Shown here: in pieces, positions 16,573 through 25,559 of the stretch
Layout of the letters: each line of letters starts with the position of its first letter
Numbering within the stretch: position 1 is the stretch's first letter
Origin: Streptomyces sp. NBC_01235
GTDB taxonomy: Bacteria > Actinomycetota > Actinomycetes > Streptomycetales > Streptomycetaceae
Direction of reading: 5' to 3'
NCBI RefSeq assembly: GCF_035989285.1
Contig: NZ_CP108513.1
Location: 9,300,001-9,364,000 of the forward strand
DNA length: 64,000 nucleotides
Position numbers and translations under genes: made by a program
Notes under the pieces: generated by a model
The model's database searches: none
What the model was told of the DNA's origin: nothing
What the model saw: the letters and a program-made list of their open reading frames with translations, nothing else

Positions 16573-17223
16573 TCAGACGGTACCGGGACCGGTTGGGGGA
16601 ACTCCGGCATCACTGGCGAATCCGGCCAGCACGAGCGCGATCGCGGCGTCCACCTCGGCGGTGAACGCCCCGTGCGGCGCGGCCTCTTGGGGCAGCCATC
16701 GCATGAGTGCGCCCTGGAAGACGTCGTAGAGCACGTCTACGGTCAGGGCGGGATCGGCGGAGGGCGGCGGTCCGTCGTTCGGCCGTTCCCGTAGGCAGTC
16801 ACGCAGCCAGTCACGCAGTTCCACGGAAAGCCGCGAGCGGTGGGGCGGTACGCCGTGTCCGCGCAGCAGTCCGGTCGTCATCTGCCGGGTCTCGTCCCAG
16901 TCCCGCTCCGCCGTCAGGGCCAGCTCGTGGAAATATGTCCGGACCCGGTCCGCGGCAGAGGTGATGCGGTCGACGTCACGAGCCAGGGCGAATGCCGACT
17001 CCCCGCCTCGTACCGCCCACTCGGTGGCGATGTCCGACTTGGCGGGGAAGTGATTGAACGCGGTCCGCCGTGCCACCCCGGCTTCTGCCGCGATCTCGTC
17101 CATCGTGGCGGCGTCGTAGCCGCGTGATGCGAACACCTTGATCGCTGCCGCATAGACGCGCTCCCGGTTGACCTGGGCATTGCGCGTCCTCCCGTCCTGC
17201 TTCTCACCCTCCGTCTGCCTCAT
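16573..17223 (-). CDS. TetR-family repressor
   Basis: This 216-residue regulator has a canonical N-terminal TetR helix-turn-helix: AAIKVFASRGYDAATMDEIA then AEAGVARRTAFNHFPAKSDI. The C-terminal ligand domain is helical with no residues I can match to an effector. The ATG at 17223 is preferred. A TTG further out at 17277 would put the start inside the operators. There is no clear ribosome-binding site, so a leaderless or nearly leaderless transcript is possible. It faces the amidohydrolase gene across two palindromes and probably represses both. Confidence 0.85.
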   Translation of the reverse strand: MRQTEGEKQDGRTRNAQVNRERVYAAAIKVFASRGYDAATMDEIAAEAGVARRTAFNHFPAKSDIATEWAVRGGESAFALARDVDRITSAADRVRTYFHELALTAERDWDETRQMTTGLLRGHGVPPHRSRLSVELRDWLRDCLRERPNDGPPPSADPALTVDVLYDVFQGALMRWLPQEAAPHGAFTAEVDAAIALVLAGFASDAGVPPTGPGTV

Positions 17224-17229
17224 GTGGAC

Positions 17230-17280
17230 ATTGTTGCACTCCCGTGCAACAATCAAGATTGTTGCATCCGAGTGCAATTT
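17230..17280. promoter_or_regulatory. two operators between TetR and amidohydrolase genes
   Basis: ATTGTTGCAC (17230-17239), TCCC, GTGCAACAAT (17244-17253) form a perfect 10-bp inverted repeat. A second, imperfect copy follows at 17258-17280 (ATTGTTGCAT, CCGA, GTGCAATTT), 28 bases downstream in register. The pair lies between both start codons, the standard arrangement for TetR autoregulation and control of a divergent enzyme. Confidence 0.8.
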
Positions 17281-17300
17281 GATTTGAGGGAGAACGCATC

Positions 17301-18278
17301 ATGGACAAACTCAACGGCTGGGTCGACATCCACGCGCATTTCACCCCACCGACCACGGCGGAGGCACGTGAGGCCCAGTGGCGTCAGCTGAGGGACGCGC
17401 ACCTCCTGGCGCCCGAGCCCTACCACTGGCAACCCGAGGCGATGCTCGCCACCATGGATCGCCTGGGCATCGCCATGCAGATGCTCAGCCCGGTACCCGT
17501 CGATTCCCCACTGCCGCAACTGCGCGCATGGAACGACTACGGCGCCCAGCTCGTCGCCGACCACCCCGGCCGCTTCGGCCTGCTCGCCGGTCTGCCCACC
17601 GACGACCCGGACGCGGCTCTGGCCGAGATCGCGCGAGGCGACACGGAAACGCACCCTGACGGCTACCTGCTGACCACCCGCCGGTCAGGCGTCCCGCTCG
17701 GAGACCCGCGCCTGGCGCCGGTGTGGGAGGAACTCGACCGGCGCTCGGCCGTGCTGTTCATCCATCCGAGCGCCGTACCGCCCACGTTCCGGCAGACCGC
17801 CGTCCTGGTCGAATTGCCGTTCGAGACCACCCGGACCGTCGTGGACCTCCTCTACACGGGATTCTTCCGCCGGTACCCCCGTCTCACCGTCGTCCTCGCC
17901 CACTGCGGCGGCGCCCTGCCCGCGCTCTCCGGTCGCCTCGGGCTGCTCGGGGCGGAGGAGTACGTGTTCAACCCACTGGGCCTGACCGCCGATGACATCC
18001 GCACCGACCTGGCGAAGCTCTACCTCGACACCGCCGCGGCCGGCACAGACGCCAACCTCGCCGCAGCAGTCACGATGGTGCCCCGCGACCACCTCGTCTA
18101 CGGCGCCGACGCCGGAGTCCCCTGCTCGAACGAGAACAACATGAGACGCAACATCGACGCGCTCCAAAACTCCCACGTCCTCACACCGCAAGAAGTCGAC
18201 GCACTCGGCCACCGCGTCTTCGGCCTCTTTCCCGCAGCCGCACAACGCCACCGCGACGCCGTCGCAGCAGCAGCCTGA
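17301..18278 (+). CDS. amidohydrolase, ACMSD/gamma-resorcylate decarboxylase-like
   Basis: This 325-residue TIM-barrel metalloenzyme belongs to the amidohydrolase_2 group. Metal-binding or catalytic motifs are VDIHAHF at residue 8, LFIHPSAVPP near 155, VVLAHCGGALP near 197 and VYGADAGVP near 265. Members decarboxylate aromatic acids or hydrolyse related compounds. The ATG at 17301 follows GAGGGAGAA. It is divergently paired with a TetR gene, suggesting substrate-induced expression. The role is probably in breakdown of a small aromatic or related acid; decarboxylase and hydrolase activities cannot be told apart here. Confidence 0.82.
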   Translation: MDKLNGWVDIHAHFTPPTTAEAREAQWRQLRDAHLLAPEPYHWQPEAMLATMDRLGIAMQMLSPVPVDSPLPQLRAWNDYGAQLVADHPGRFGLLAGLPTDDPDAALAEIARGDTETHPDGYLLTTRRSGVPLGDPRLAPVWEELDRRSAVLFIHPSAVPPTFRQTAVLVELPFETTRTVVDLLYTGFFRRYPRLTVVLAHCGGALPALSGRLGLLGAEEYVFNPLGLTADDIRTDLAKLYLDTAAAGTDANLAAAVTMVPRDHLVYGADAGVPCSNENNMRRNIDALQNSHVLTPQEVDALGHRVFGLFPAAAQRHRDAVAAAA

Positions 18279-18315
18279 CCTGCACTTGGCGAAGACGCCG
18301 AGTGGGACGGCTCGC

Positions 18316-19476
18316 TCAGAGGGTCGCGCGCAGGTGGCTGACCGTCACGAAGTGGTAGCCGCGGGCCGTGAGGGTGCGCAGGATCTCGGGGACGGCGGCG
18401 ACCGAGGTGGGGTGGATGTCGTGGATGAGGACGACGTCGTTGCGTTCGGCCTGGGAGATGACGGTCTGGGCGACCTTGGCAGGCTCGTGGGACTTCCAGT
18501 CCAGGGTGTCCACGTCCCACAGGGCGGGGGAGAGGCTGGTGGCTGCCTTGACCCTGTCGTCGATCGCGCCGTAAGGCGGGCGGAACAGCGTCGGCTCCTT
18601 GCCCGTGGCGGCCTTGATCGCCGCGTTGGTGCGCTCCAGTTGGGAGCGGATCTGGGCGGGGGTGAGGTTGGTGAGGACCGGGTGGTTCGAGGAGTGGTTG
18701 GCGATCTCGTGGCCGGACTTCATCTCGGCGCGGACGATGTCCGGGTAGGTGGCGACGTTCTGGCCGACGACGAAGAAGGTGGCCCGCGCCTTGTACTGGG
18801 CGAGGTACTTGAGCAGCGTTCCCGTCTCGGGGGCGGCGGGGCCGTCGTCGAAGGTCAGGGCGATGCACTTGGCCTGGGAGCAGTCCGTGGTGTCCTCGCC
18901 CGGGTCCGGCTGGGCGGCGACGGTCGGGGCGGGGGTGCGGGCGGCGCCGAGGTCGAGCTTGTCGTCCGGGCTGGTGGTCTGCTGCTGGGCGCGGCTGCCG
19001 AAGTCGGACAGCCATGGGGTGATGGTCGCCTTGGGGAGGGTGACGGAGATACGGCCGGCCGGGGGGACGCCGACCGTGCCCCGGTCGAAGTCCACCTTCA
19101 GGTCGCCGTCGGCGGTGAAGGCCATGTCGTCCAGGTAGCTGTCGCGGTTCTCCCGGTCGTCGAGTGTCATGTCGACGGTGTCGGAAGCAACGCCCTCCCG
19201 CTTCAACAGGCGCTTCTTCAGGGCCGAGACGAAGGCGTCCCGGGAGTCGTCGGCGATGAGGCCGGGGGACGGCCGGTACTTCTTGGCGGCGCCGTCGTAC
19301 CAGTACGTCCTGGTATCCAGGCCGTCCGCGTTGGACGTACGGTCGACCGTCGCCAGGCGTACGCCCAGTACGTCGCCGGAGGCCACGAGGAACGAGAAGC
19401 TGACGTTCAGCTCGGGTCCCTCCCAGCCGTCCGCCCCGGCCGCGCCGCCGCAGCTTGGTGGGCCGCCGAGGGCCAC
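18316..19476 (-). CDS. polysaccharide deacetylase (NodB domain), 5'-truncated
   Basis: The C-terminal half is an intact NodB domain: IALTFDDGPAAPETG near residue 206, NHSSNHPVL near 258 and LFRPPYGAID near 295, giving the Asp-His-His metal site and catalytic residues. The N-terminal 190 residues (NVSFSFLVASGDVLGVRL, TRTYWYDGAAKKY) are the extracytoplasmic domain found in related Streptomyces lipoproteins. Those proteins start with a signal peptide and lipobox. Here the only usable start is a GTG at 19476 with no ribosome-binding site, inside the hairpin at 19468-19496, and no signal sequence precedes the domain. The gene looks decapitated and may be silent. Confidence 0.65.
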   Translation of the reverse strand: MALGGPPSCGGAAGADGWEGPELNVSFSFLVASGDVLGVRLATVDRTSNADGLDTRTYWYDGAAKKYRPSPGLIADDSRDAFVSALKKRLLKREGVASDTVDMTLDDRENRDSYLDDMAFTADGDLKVDFDRGTVGVPPAGRISVTLPKATITPWLSDFGSRAQQQTTSPDDKLDLGAARTPAPTVAAQPDPGEDTTDCSQAKCIALTFDDGPAAPETGTLLKYLAQYKARATFFVVGQNVATYPDIVRAEMKSGHEIANHSSNHPVLTNLTPAQIRSQLERTNAAIKAATGKEPTLFRPPYGAIDDRVKAATSLSPALWDVDTLDWKSHEPAKVAQTVISQAERNDVVLIHDIHPTSVAAVPEILRTLTARGYHFVTVSHLRATL

Positions 19477-19496
19477 GACCGGGTGTCGTGGCCCTC
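19468..19496 (-). terminator. hairpin terminator after the 1063-residue glycosidase gene
   Basis: A 12-bp perfect stem (19468-19479 with 19485-19496, loop CGGGT) lies 75 bases past the glycosidase stop. It also contains the apparent GTG start of the deacetylase frame, which argues against efficient translation from that start. Confidence 0.75.
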
Positions 19497-19570
19497 TGTC
19501 GGGGCCCTGCTGGGGAGCGTGGCCTGTTCCTGTCGACGTGGCCTGGAGACTCAGCGGGATCCGCTGCTGG

Positions 19571-22500
19571 TCAGTCCTTGCCGGTGAGTCGCCAGATCTG
19601 GTTCTTCTTGGTGGTCAGAGCGCTCGCGGAGTCGCAGGTCCACTGATGGACGAGTGCGCCGACTGCGGTGGAGACTTCGCTGACGTCGACGCACTTGCCG
19701 CTGTGCACGGCGACGAGCTGGTAGTCGTGGCTGTTGCCCAGCGCGGTCACCGCGCGCAGGTTGAACCGCTGGTTGGTGGCGCCGGTGCAGGTCCACTGCT
19801 GGACGGCGGCCCCGTCGAGCGTGGAGAGTGCGGAGACGTCCAGGCACTTGCCGCTGGAGTGGTTGACGACGGTGTAGGTGTCGGTCGTGCCGGTGACGGG
19901 GTGGAAGTCGAAGATCTGCTCCTGGCCACTGCCGCAGGTGTTCTGCCGGTACTGGGTGCCGTTGGTGGTGGACTTGGCGGGGTCTTCGAGGCAGAGCCCG
20001 CTGTGCTGGGCGACGGCCGTGGAGGAGAAACCGGTCGAGGCGCCGATGTGCAGGCTCTGGGGCGCGAAGGAGACCTTGTCGAGGTGGGGCGCGGAGCTGG
20101 AGCGCATGGGCTGTCCGATGTCGGTGCCGCCGCCGGAGTAGACCACGCCGATGGTGGTGCCGTCCCAGTTGTACAGCTGTGACGCGGTGAACTTGACGGC
20201 GTTGGCGCCCTTGGCGAGCGTCACGGGGACCGTGTAGTCGTTGAACTGGTTCCAGTGCAGGGTGCTGGCGAAGTTGACCCGGGTGGGGTTGCCGCCGTTG
20301 ACGCTGACGTCGGCGTGCTCGGCGTACAGGTCGGGGTTGTAGTGGTTGGAGGGCAGTTCCTCGGCGTTGGCGTAGCGCATGGTCATGGCGTAGGTGCCGG
20401 CCGAGGGCGCGTCGACGTCGAGGGTGAGGGAGTTGGCCGTTCCGTTGCCGATGCCGGTGACGACACCGCCGTCGGCCTGGCTGTAGGTGGTGTCGACGGC
20501 CGCGGTGCCGGTGAGTGTGCCGTTCTCGGCCTGGTAGGTGACGACGTTGCCGGTGGTGACGGCGTCGGTGGCGCTGAACGGGGTGACGGCCAGGCGGTCC
20601 AGGGCGAGGGTGCCGCTGGTGCCGGTCACCTTGACCTTGTTGATGCCGGCGTTCAGGTAGACCCGGTTGGCGGAGGTGGACCACGCGGAGGGAGTCGCGC
20701 CGGAGAGCATCTGGTCGTCGGCGGGCTTGCCGTTGACGGTGATGTCGGCCTGGCCCGTGTTGCGGTAGCGGGCCGTCAGGTCGGCGTATCCGTCGCGCGC
20801 GGAGTAGACCCAGAACGTGGCGGACTTGCCGGAGGTGAGGTTCACCGCGCCCGCGCCGGACTGGCCCTGGGCGGTGTAGCTGCTGGTACCGCTGTCGGAG
20901 AGGTTGGCCTGCTCGGCCTCATAGAGCGTGGTGCCCTGGACCGCGGCGTCCTTGTACCGCAGGTCGATCTTGTCGATGATGGTGTCGCCGACGGTGTTCG
21001 CGCCGTTGTCGCCGGTGGTGGCCAGGGTGACGGTGTGGCTGCCCGAGGTGAGGTGCACGGTGGTGTCGCTGTGCCCCCACACCACCCACTGGAAGCCCAC
21101 CGGTATGTCGACCCTGGTCGAGGCGCCGCCGTCGACCCGCATGTACACGTTCGTGGGGCCCTTGACGTCGGCGTCCTTGGCGTAGCTGTTGCCGAACACC
21201 GACAGGTCGTAGTCGCCGGTGGTGGGGACGGAGACGGGGAAGGAGATCACCGTGGTCGAGCCGGTGCGCAGGCCGCCGACGTCCTTGGTGCCTGAGGTGG
21301 CGAACTTGCTGACGTTCCCGGTCGTGCCCTCGGTGTTGATGTTGTAGCCGCTGCCGCTGAGCGTGGCGTTCTCGGCCTCGTACGTGCCCGTCCAGGTGCT
21401 GTCCGAGGCGGTGCCGCTGCCGGTGCCACCCGGGGAGACGATCACCTCGTAGGCGGACATCGCGTCGAGGGTGATGGGAAGGGTGATCGAGCCGTCGGAC
21501 GCCACGGCGACATCGGCGTCGGAGAGCCGGGTCGGGGTGGCCGCCGCGCCGATGTAGCCGCTGTAGCGGTCCTGGAACACGCTGACGTGCACTGTGCTGC
21601 CGAAGACCGCGGGGTCGATGTTCTTGATGACCGTGCTGGAGTCACCGCTGGTGCCGCCTCCGGCGAGGATGACACGCGCCTGCTTCTTGGCGGTGTCCAG
21701 GCTCGCCAGGCCCTGGAGGGTGTACGCGGCGTTGGCGCCCGTGCTGGTGACCTTGACGGTGTTTCCGCTCATGGAGCTGTACCAGTTGTACAGCCACCAC
21801 TGGGCGTTGGGCGTGTTCTGGGCGGCGGCGGAGTCGCCGAGGTTGCCGTTGATGTTCCAGTACGGCAGGTTCCCGTCGATCTTCTCGTCCTCGATCGCCC
21901 CGATCCACTGGACCATCTGCCCGGGGTCGGTCAGGTGGTAGCGGTGGGCGTACTCGTTGAGGTTGACGGTGATCGGCGAGGTGATCCCCGCGGCGGTCTC
22001 CGCCGCGCGGTAGGAGTCGACGGTGCTGCGGACGTCCGCCGGGCTGCCCAGGGTGTGCCAGGTGACCACGTCGGGCAGGCAGTTGTTGGCCTTGCAGTAG
22101 CTGAGGAAGCCGCTGAGGGAGGAGGAGGTGTAGCTGGAGGTGTTGGGCCCTGCCAGCCGTGCCGCGGGCCAGATGCCCTTGATGAAGTTGTAGGTCTGCC
22201 GCCATTCGGCGTTGAAGTTGGCCAGCGCCGTGGAGTTGGTGCGCATGCCGCTGAACCAGTTCAGGTCGGGCTCGTTGTAGGGGATGAAGACGATGTGGCT
22301 CGCGTAGGGGCTGGCCATGGCCTGCTCGACCTGGGTCTTCATGGTCGCCTGGTAGGCCGAGTAGCTGGCGCGTTCGTAGTTGGCCCGGTACACGTCCGTC
22401 ATGTAGATGAGGATGTCCCCGCCGCCGCTGTCGGTGAACGGCTTGGCGATCTCCAGGGCGTCCGAGCCGGGGTGCTGCTGTCCGTCCTGGTACTTGGTGT

Positions 22501-22762
22501 TGGTGGTCTTCAGCCCCATCCCCTCGATGAGGTTGTTCGTCGGTACGTCCGGGCCGTACAGGCCGTACAGCGCCCCGGAGGCGCCGCCCCGGAATGCTCC
22601 GGTGGTGGTGCCCAGGTCGACGGTGAGGGTGGGGGTGGCGGCGGAGGCCGGCGTCGCCATCACGGTGGTGGCGCCGGCTACGACGGTCAGCGAGAGCAGC
22701 GACTTGGCGATGCCGTGGAGAAGGCGTCTCTTGGTCGAGCGCCTTTGCCCGAGTCTTGGCAT
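19571..22762 (-). CDS. secreted multidomain glycosidase with CBM35-like and ricin B lectin domains
   Basis: This 1063-residue protein starts with a long basic signal peptide (cleavage near ATPASAAT, residue 42). A clan GH-A-like barrel follows: VFIPYNEPDLNWF near residue 160 holds the acid/base Glu and TVNLNEYAHRY near 265 a likely nucleophile Glu. At least three beta-sandwich modules of the CBM6/35 type come next; YEAENATLSGSG, YEAEQANLSDSG and YQAENGTLTGT mark their starts. The last 130 residues are a ricin-type beta-trefoil with CLDVSALSTLDGAAVQQWTC. The exact GH family is not clear to me; GH39-like is the nearest. It is the last gene of the LacI/ABC locus. Confidence 0.85.
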   Translation of the reverse strand: MPRLGQRRSTKRRLLHGIAKSLLSLTVVAGATTVMATPASAATPTLTVDLGTTTGAFRGGASGALYGLYGPDVPTNNLIEGMGLKTTNTKYQDGQQHPGSDALEIAKPFTDSGGGDILIYMTDVYRANYERASYSAYQATMKTQVEQAMASPYASHIVFIPYNEPDLNWFSGMRTNSTALANFNAEWRQTYNFIKGIWPAARLAGPNTSSYTSSSLSGFLSYCKANNCLPDVVTWHTLGSPADVRSTVDSYRAAETAAGITSPITVNLNEYAHRYHLTDPGQMVQWIGAIEDEKIDGNLPYWNINGNLGDSAAAQNTPNAQWWLYNWYSSMSGNTVKVTSTGANAAYTLQGLASLDTAKKQARVILAGGGTSGDSSTVIKNIDPAVFGSTVHVSVFQDRYSGYIGAAATPTRLSDADVAVASDGSITLPITLDAMSAYEVIVSPGGTGSGTASDSTWTGTYEAENATLSGSGYNINTEGTTGNVSKFATSGTKDVGGLRTGSTTVISFPVSVPTTGDYDLSVFGNSYAKDADVKGPTNVYMRVDGGASTRVDIPVGFQWVVWGHSDTTVHLTSGSHTVTLATTGDNGANTVGDTIIDKIDLRYKDAAVQGTTLYEAEQANLSDSGTSSYTAQGQSGAGAVNLTSGKSATFWVYSARDGYADLTARYRNTGQADITVNGKPADDQMLSGATPSAWSTSANRVYLNAGINKVKVTGTSGTLALDRLAVTPFSATDAVTTGNVVTYQAENGTLTGTAAVDTTYSQADGGVVTGIGNGTANSLTLDVDAPSAGTYAMTMRYANAEELPSNHYNPDLYAEHADVSVNGGNPTRVNFASTLHWNQFNDYTVPVTLAKGANAVKFTASQLYNWDGTTIGVVYSGGGTDIGQPMRSSSAPHLDKVSFAPQSLHIGASTGFSSTAVAQHSGLCLEDPAKSTTNGTQYRQNTCGSGQEQIFDFHPVTGTTDTYTVVNHSSGKCLDVSALSTLDGAAVQQWTCTGATNQRFNLRAVTALGNSHDYQLVAVHSGKCVDVSEVSTAVGALVHQWTCDSASALTTKKNQIWRLTGKD

Positions 22763-22846
22763 GTGCTTACGTCCCTTCAGGGATAGGGCTTCTTGTTGCC
22801 GCGCCGGCCCCCGTGCCGGACGTCTGGGTGGGTTGTCGCGCGCGGT

Positions 22847-24610
22847 TCAGACGAGGGTGGCGGCGATCTCGGCGTCCGCGCCGCGCCGGTGATGATGGTC
22901 GCGAGCGAGCAGCAGGTAGCTGCTGGCGGTCCAGGTGTAGGCGCGGTCGCGTAGTCCCTCACCGGTCAGTGCGTCGAAGTTCTCGGCGAAGCCGGAAAGT
23001 TCGCACAGGGCGCGGAAGCGGGCGCTGATCTCGTCCGCGAGGCGCACGTGCCCGGCGCGGCGCAGGCCGTCCTCGATGAGGATGGTGGCGGGGGCCCAGA
23101 TCGGGCCGCGCCAGTAGCCGTCGGGCTCGTAGTGGGGGGAGCCGGGGTGTTCGGTCGCCAGGCCGAAGGCGGTGAGGTGGGCTTCGATCCGTTCGGCCAG
23201 CCGGTCGCGGACCATGTCGGGCAGGCGGTCGCCGAGCACGATCGGCATCAGGTCGAGCAGGCCGGCGCTCGGGGAGGGGGCTCCGCCTTGGGCCGGGCGG
23301 CTCAGGAACCGTTCGCCGTCCCACAGCTCGTCCAGCAGTGCGGCCTGGATGGCGTCGGCTGTCTCGGTGCGGCGCCGGGCGTCGTCCGGGAAGCCCAGTT
23401 CGGCGGCCAGCCGGGCCAGTTCGTCGAGCTGGAGGACCAGCATGGCGGCGAGGTCGGCGGTGACGGCCACGCATCCGGGGTCGAAGGTGGTGGCGTTGTC
23501 CCAGCCGCTGTCGTTTCCGTGCTGGTAGTGAGGCAGGACGGCTCCTGGTGCGCGCCGTGCGGTGAGCCAGAAGTCCGTCCAGCGGGTCAGTCTGTCGTAC
23601 GCCTCCGTCAGTTGCGCCGGGGTGAGCGGTTCGGGGAGCCGTCGGCGCAGGTGGCTGAAAGCCCAGCCGTGGATGGGCGGTTTGACGAAGTTGTAGAGGA
23701 CCTCGGAGTGGGTGACGGAGTCGGGCAACGCCCCCATCTCGTCCTGGTGGTCGAAGGGCAGCGAGAACTGGTCCCGGGCGAGGTCGGGGGATCCGGGGGC
23801 CAGGGCGAGGGCGTTGAAGCAGTGGTCCCAGCTCCAGACCTTGTCCATCCAGTGCTTGGACATCAGTACGGCGGGCCGGGTGACCAGACCCGCCGGACGT
23901 ACGGTCGCCGACCACACGACATAGGCGGCGAGATCGGCGGCCGGGGTGGCGGTCGAGCGCCATGGGGCGACCGCGTCGACGAACTCGGCGAACGACTGCC
24001 GTGCGGCCTGAATGACCTCGCCGAACGCCGCCGGCGAACGGAAGGGCAGTCGTGCGCTGTCGAGTTCCTCGACCGCGATGTCCCATGAGCCGTCGGTCCC
24101 GGCGGCGACCGTGAGACCGCGGTCACCGGCGCCCAGGGCCTGGGAACCGGACACGTCGGCAACCGTGCCGGACAGCACGGTGATCCGGTAGCGACGCCCG
24201 GTCTCGTAGGAGGTGAACACATGCGCGTCGTCCACCGGGTCGCGGTAGAAGTAGGTCCCGCTGAAGGGGGTCAGGGTCTTCGCCGCCGCGGTGACGCGCA
24301 GGCTCAGCCCTTCGCCGTGCACGCGTACGGTGTCCGGCGACTCGTAGGCGAGGTCGATGCGCCCGTCCGCGCCGGTCCAGCTGAGCACTCCCGGTGTCGC
24401 CTCGACGCGGGTCTCGGCGCGGTCGCCCGTGGCGGCGTCGAGGGGGACGAGTCGCAGGACGGCGTGCATGCCGTTCTGGTGCGAGACGAGGTGGAGGTCC
24501 TCGGCGCGCGTCTTCTCCGCCAGCACGGGAGAGATGCCGAACCAGGAGCCGTGCGCGCTGAAGGGTATGTCGTGGACGGAGAAGGGCGGGCCGGTTGGGG
24601 CGGCGGTCAT
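22847..24610 (-). CDS. intracellular GH63/MGH1-like glycoside hydrolase
   Basis: This 587-residue protein has an N-terminal beta domain and an (alpha/alpha)6 barrel with motifs of the GH63, GH37 and mannosylglycerate-hydrolase group: LMSKHWMDKVWSWDHCFNAL near residue 250, GNDSGWDNATTFDPG near 370 and DGYWRGPIWAP near 500. The conserved Asp in SWDHC is the expected general acid. No signal peptide is seen, so it should act on the sugar brought in by the adjacent ABC importer. The ATG at 24610 lies 106 bases after the permease stop, in the same orientation. The exact linkage is unknown. Confidence 0.82.
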   Translation of the reverse strand: MTAAPTGPPFSVHDIPFSAHGSWFGISPVLAEKTRAEDLHLVSHQNGMHAVLRLVPLDAATGDRAETRVEATPGVLSWTGADGRIDLAYESPDTVRVHGEGLSLRVTAAAKTLTPFSGTYFYRDPVDDAHVFTSYETGRRYRITVLSGTVADVSGSQALGAGDRGLTVAAGTDGSWDIAVEELDSARLPFRSPAAFGEVIQAARQSFAEFVDAVAPWRSTATPAADLAAYVVWSATVRPAGLVTRPAVLMSKHWMDKVWSWDHCFNALALAPGSPDLARDQFSLPFDHQDEMGALPDSVTHSEVLYNFVKPPIHGWAFSHLRRRLPEPLTPAQLTEAYDRLTRWTDFWLTARRAPGAVLPHYQHGNDSGWDNATTFDPGCVAVTADLAAMLVLQLDELARLAAELGFPDDARRRTETADAIQAALLDELWDGERFLSRPAQGGAPSPSAGLLDLMPIVLGDRLPDMVRDRLAERIEAHLTAFGLATEHPGSPHYEPDGYWRGPIWAPATILIEDGLRRAGHVRLADEISARFRALCELSGFAENFDALTGEGLRDRAYTWTASSYLLLARDHHHRRGADAEIAATLV

Positions 24611-24716
24611 GACGCGGCACTCATTTCTTGGGCGGGGTGGCCGGCGGTCTGCCGGTCGGGGCGCTGATGCTCGCGCGGCGGCTCGTGCGGAGCTCCGCCG
24701 CGTGCGGGCGCTCCGG

Positions 24717-25559
24717 TCAGTCCTTGACGGCTCCTGCGGTCACGCCGGCGGCGACGTAACGCTGGGCGAGGACGAGGATGACCGCGGCGGGCAGCGAGGC
24801 CACGACGGCGGTGGCCATGATGGCGTTCCACTCCTGGTTGTTGTTGCCGATGTAGTGGTAGATGCCGAGGGTGATCGGCTCGTGGGCGCCGCCGTTGACG
24901 AGGGTGCCGGCGAACACGAAGTCGGACCAGGACCACAGGAACGCGAACAGCGACACCGTGACGACGGCGTTGCGGCTCATCGGCAGGACGATCGACCAGA
25001 AGGTGCGCCCCGTTCCCGCACCGTCCATCGTCGCGGCCTGGAGCAGTTCGCCGGGGATGCCGGACATGAACGCGGTGAAGATCAGCACCGCGAAGGGAAC
25101 GGCGAGCGTGGAGTCGGCGATGATCAGGCCGGGTACGGACTGGAGCAGGCCGAGCTGGAGGTAGATGGCGTAGAAGCCCATCGCCATGATGATGCCGGGG
25201 ATCATCTGGGCGGCCAGCAGGACGAAGCTGAGGAGGTCGCCGCCGCGTGGCCGGAGCTTGGCCAGCGCGTAGCCGGCGGGCGCGGCCAGGGCCACGGTCA
25301 GGGCCACGGTGCCGAGGCCGATGACGAGGCTGGTGCCGAGGTAGGGCAACTGCTGGTCGACGACGGCCCGGTAGCCCTCCAGCGTGCCGCGCACGGGGAA
25401 CAGGTCCGGCGGGCTCTTGCGCATGTCCTGGTCGCGGGTGAAGGACACGTTGAGCATCCAGTAGACCGGGAAGAGCATGATCGCGGTCAGCAGGAGGCCG
25501 ATGGCCGTCTTTCCCCGCGTACGGCGGCGCCGGTTCAGGACCGTCTGTGCACTCGTCAT
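24717..25559 (-). CDS. sugar ABC importer permease, MalG type
   Basis: This 280-residue membrane protein has about six helices and the CUT1 coupling motif LLQAATMDGAGTGRTFWSIV near residue 180. The N-terminal PVYWMLNVSFTRDQDM and C-terminal AGAVKD are typical of the MalG side. The ATG overlaps the stop of the partner permease (ATGA). No ATPase gene is present, so the importer probably borrows a shared MsiK-type ATPase, as is usual for Streptomyces CUT1 systems. Confidence 0.9.
   Translation of the reverse strand: MTSAQTVLNRRRRTRGKTAIGLLLTAIMLFPVYWMLNVSFTRDQDMRKSPPDLFPVRGTLEGYRAVVDQQLPYLGTSLVIGLGTVALTVALAAPAGYALAKLRPRGGDLLSFVLLAAQMIPGIIMAMGFYAIYLQLGLLQSVPGLIIADSTLAVPFAVLIFTAFMSGIPGELLQAATMDGAGTGRTFWSIVLPMSRNAVVTVSLFAFLWSWSDFVFAGTLVNGGAHEPITLGIYHYIGNNNQEWNAIMATAVVASLPAAVILVLAQRYVAAGVTAGAVKD

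Noticed and set aside
20255..21295. 346-codon Gly/Val-rich frame antisense to the large glycosidase
   Set aside because: Composition artefact opposite well-defined CBM modules; no ribosome-binding site or domain.
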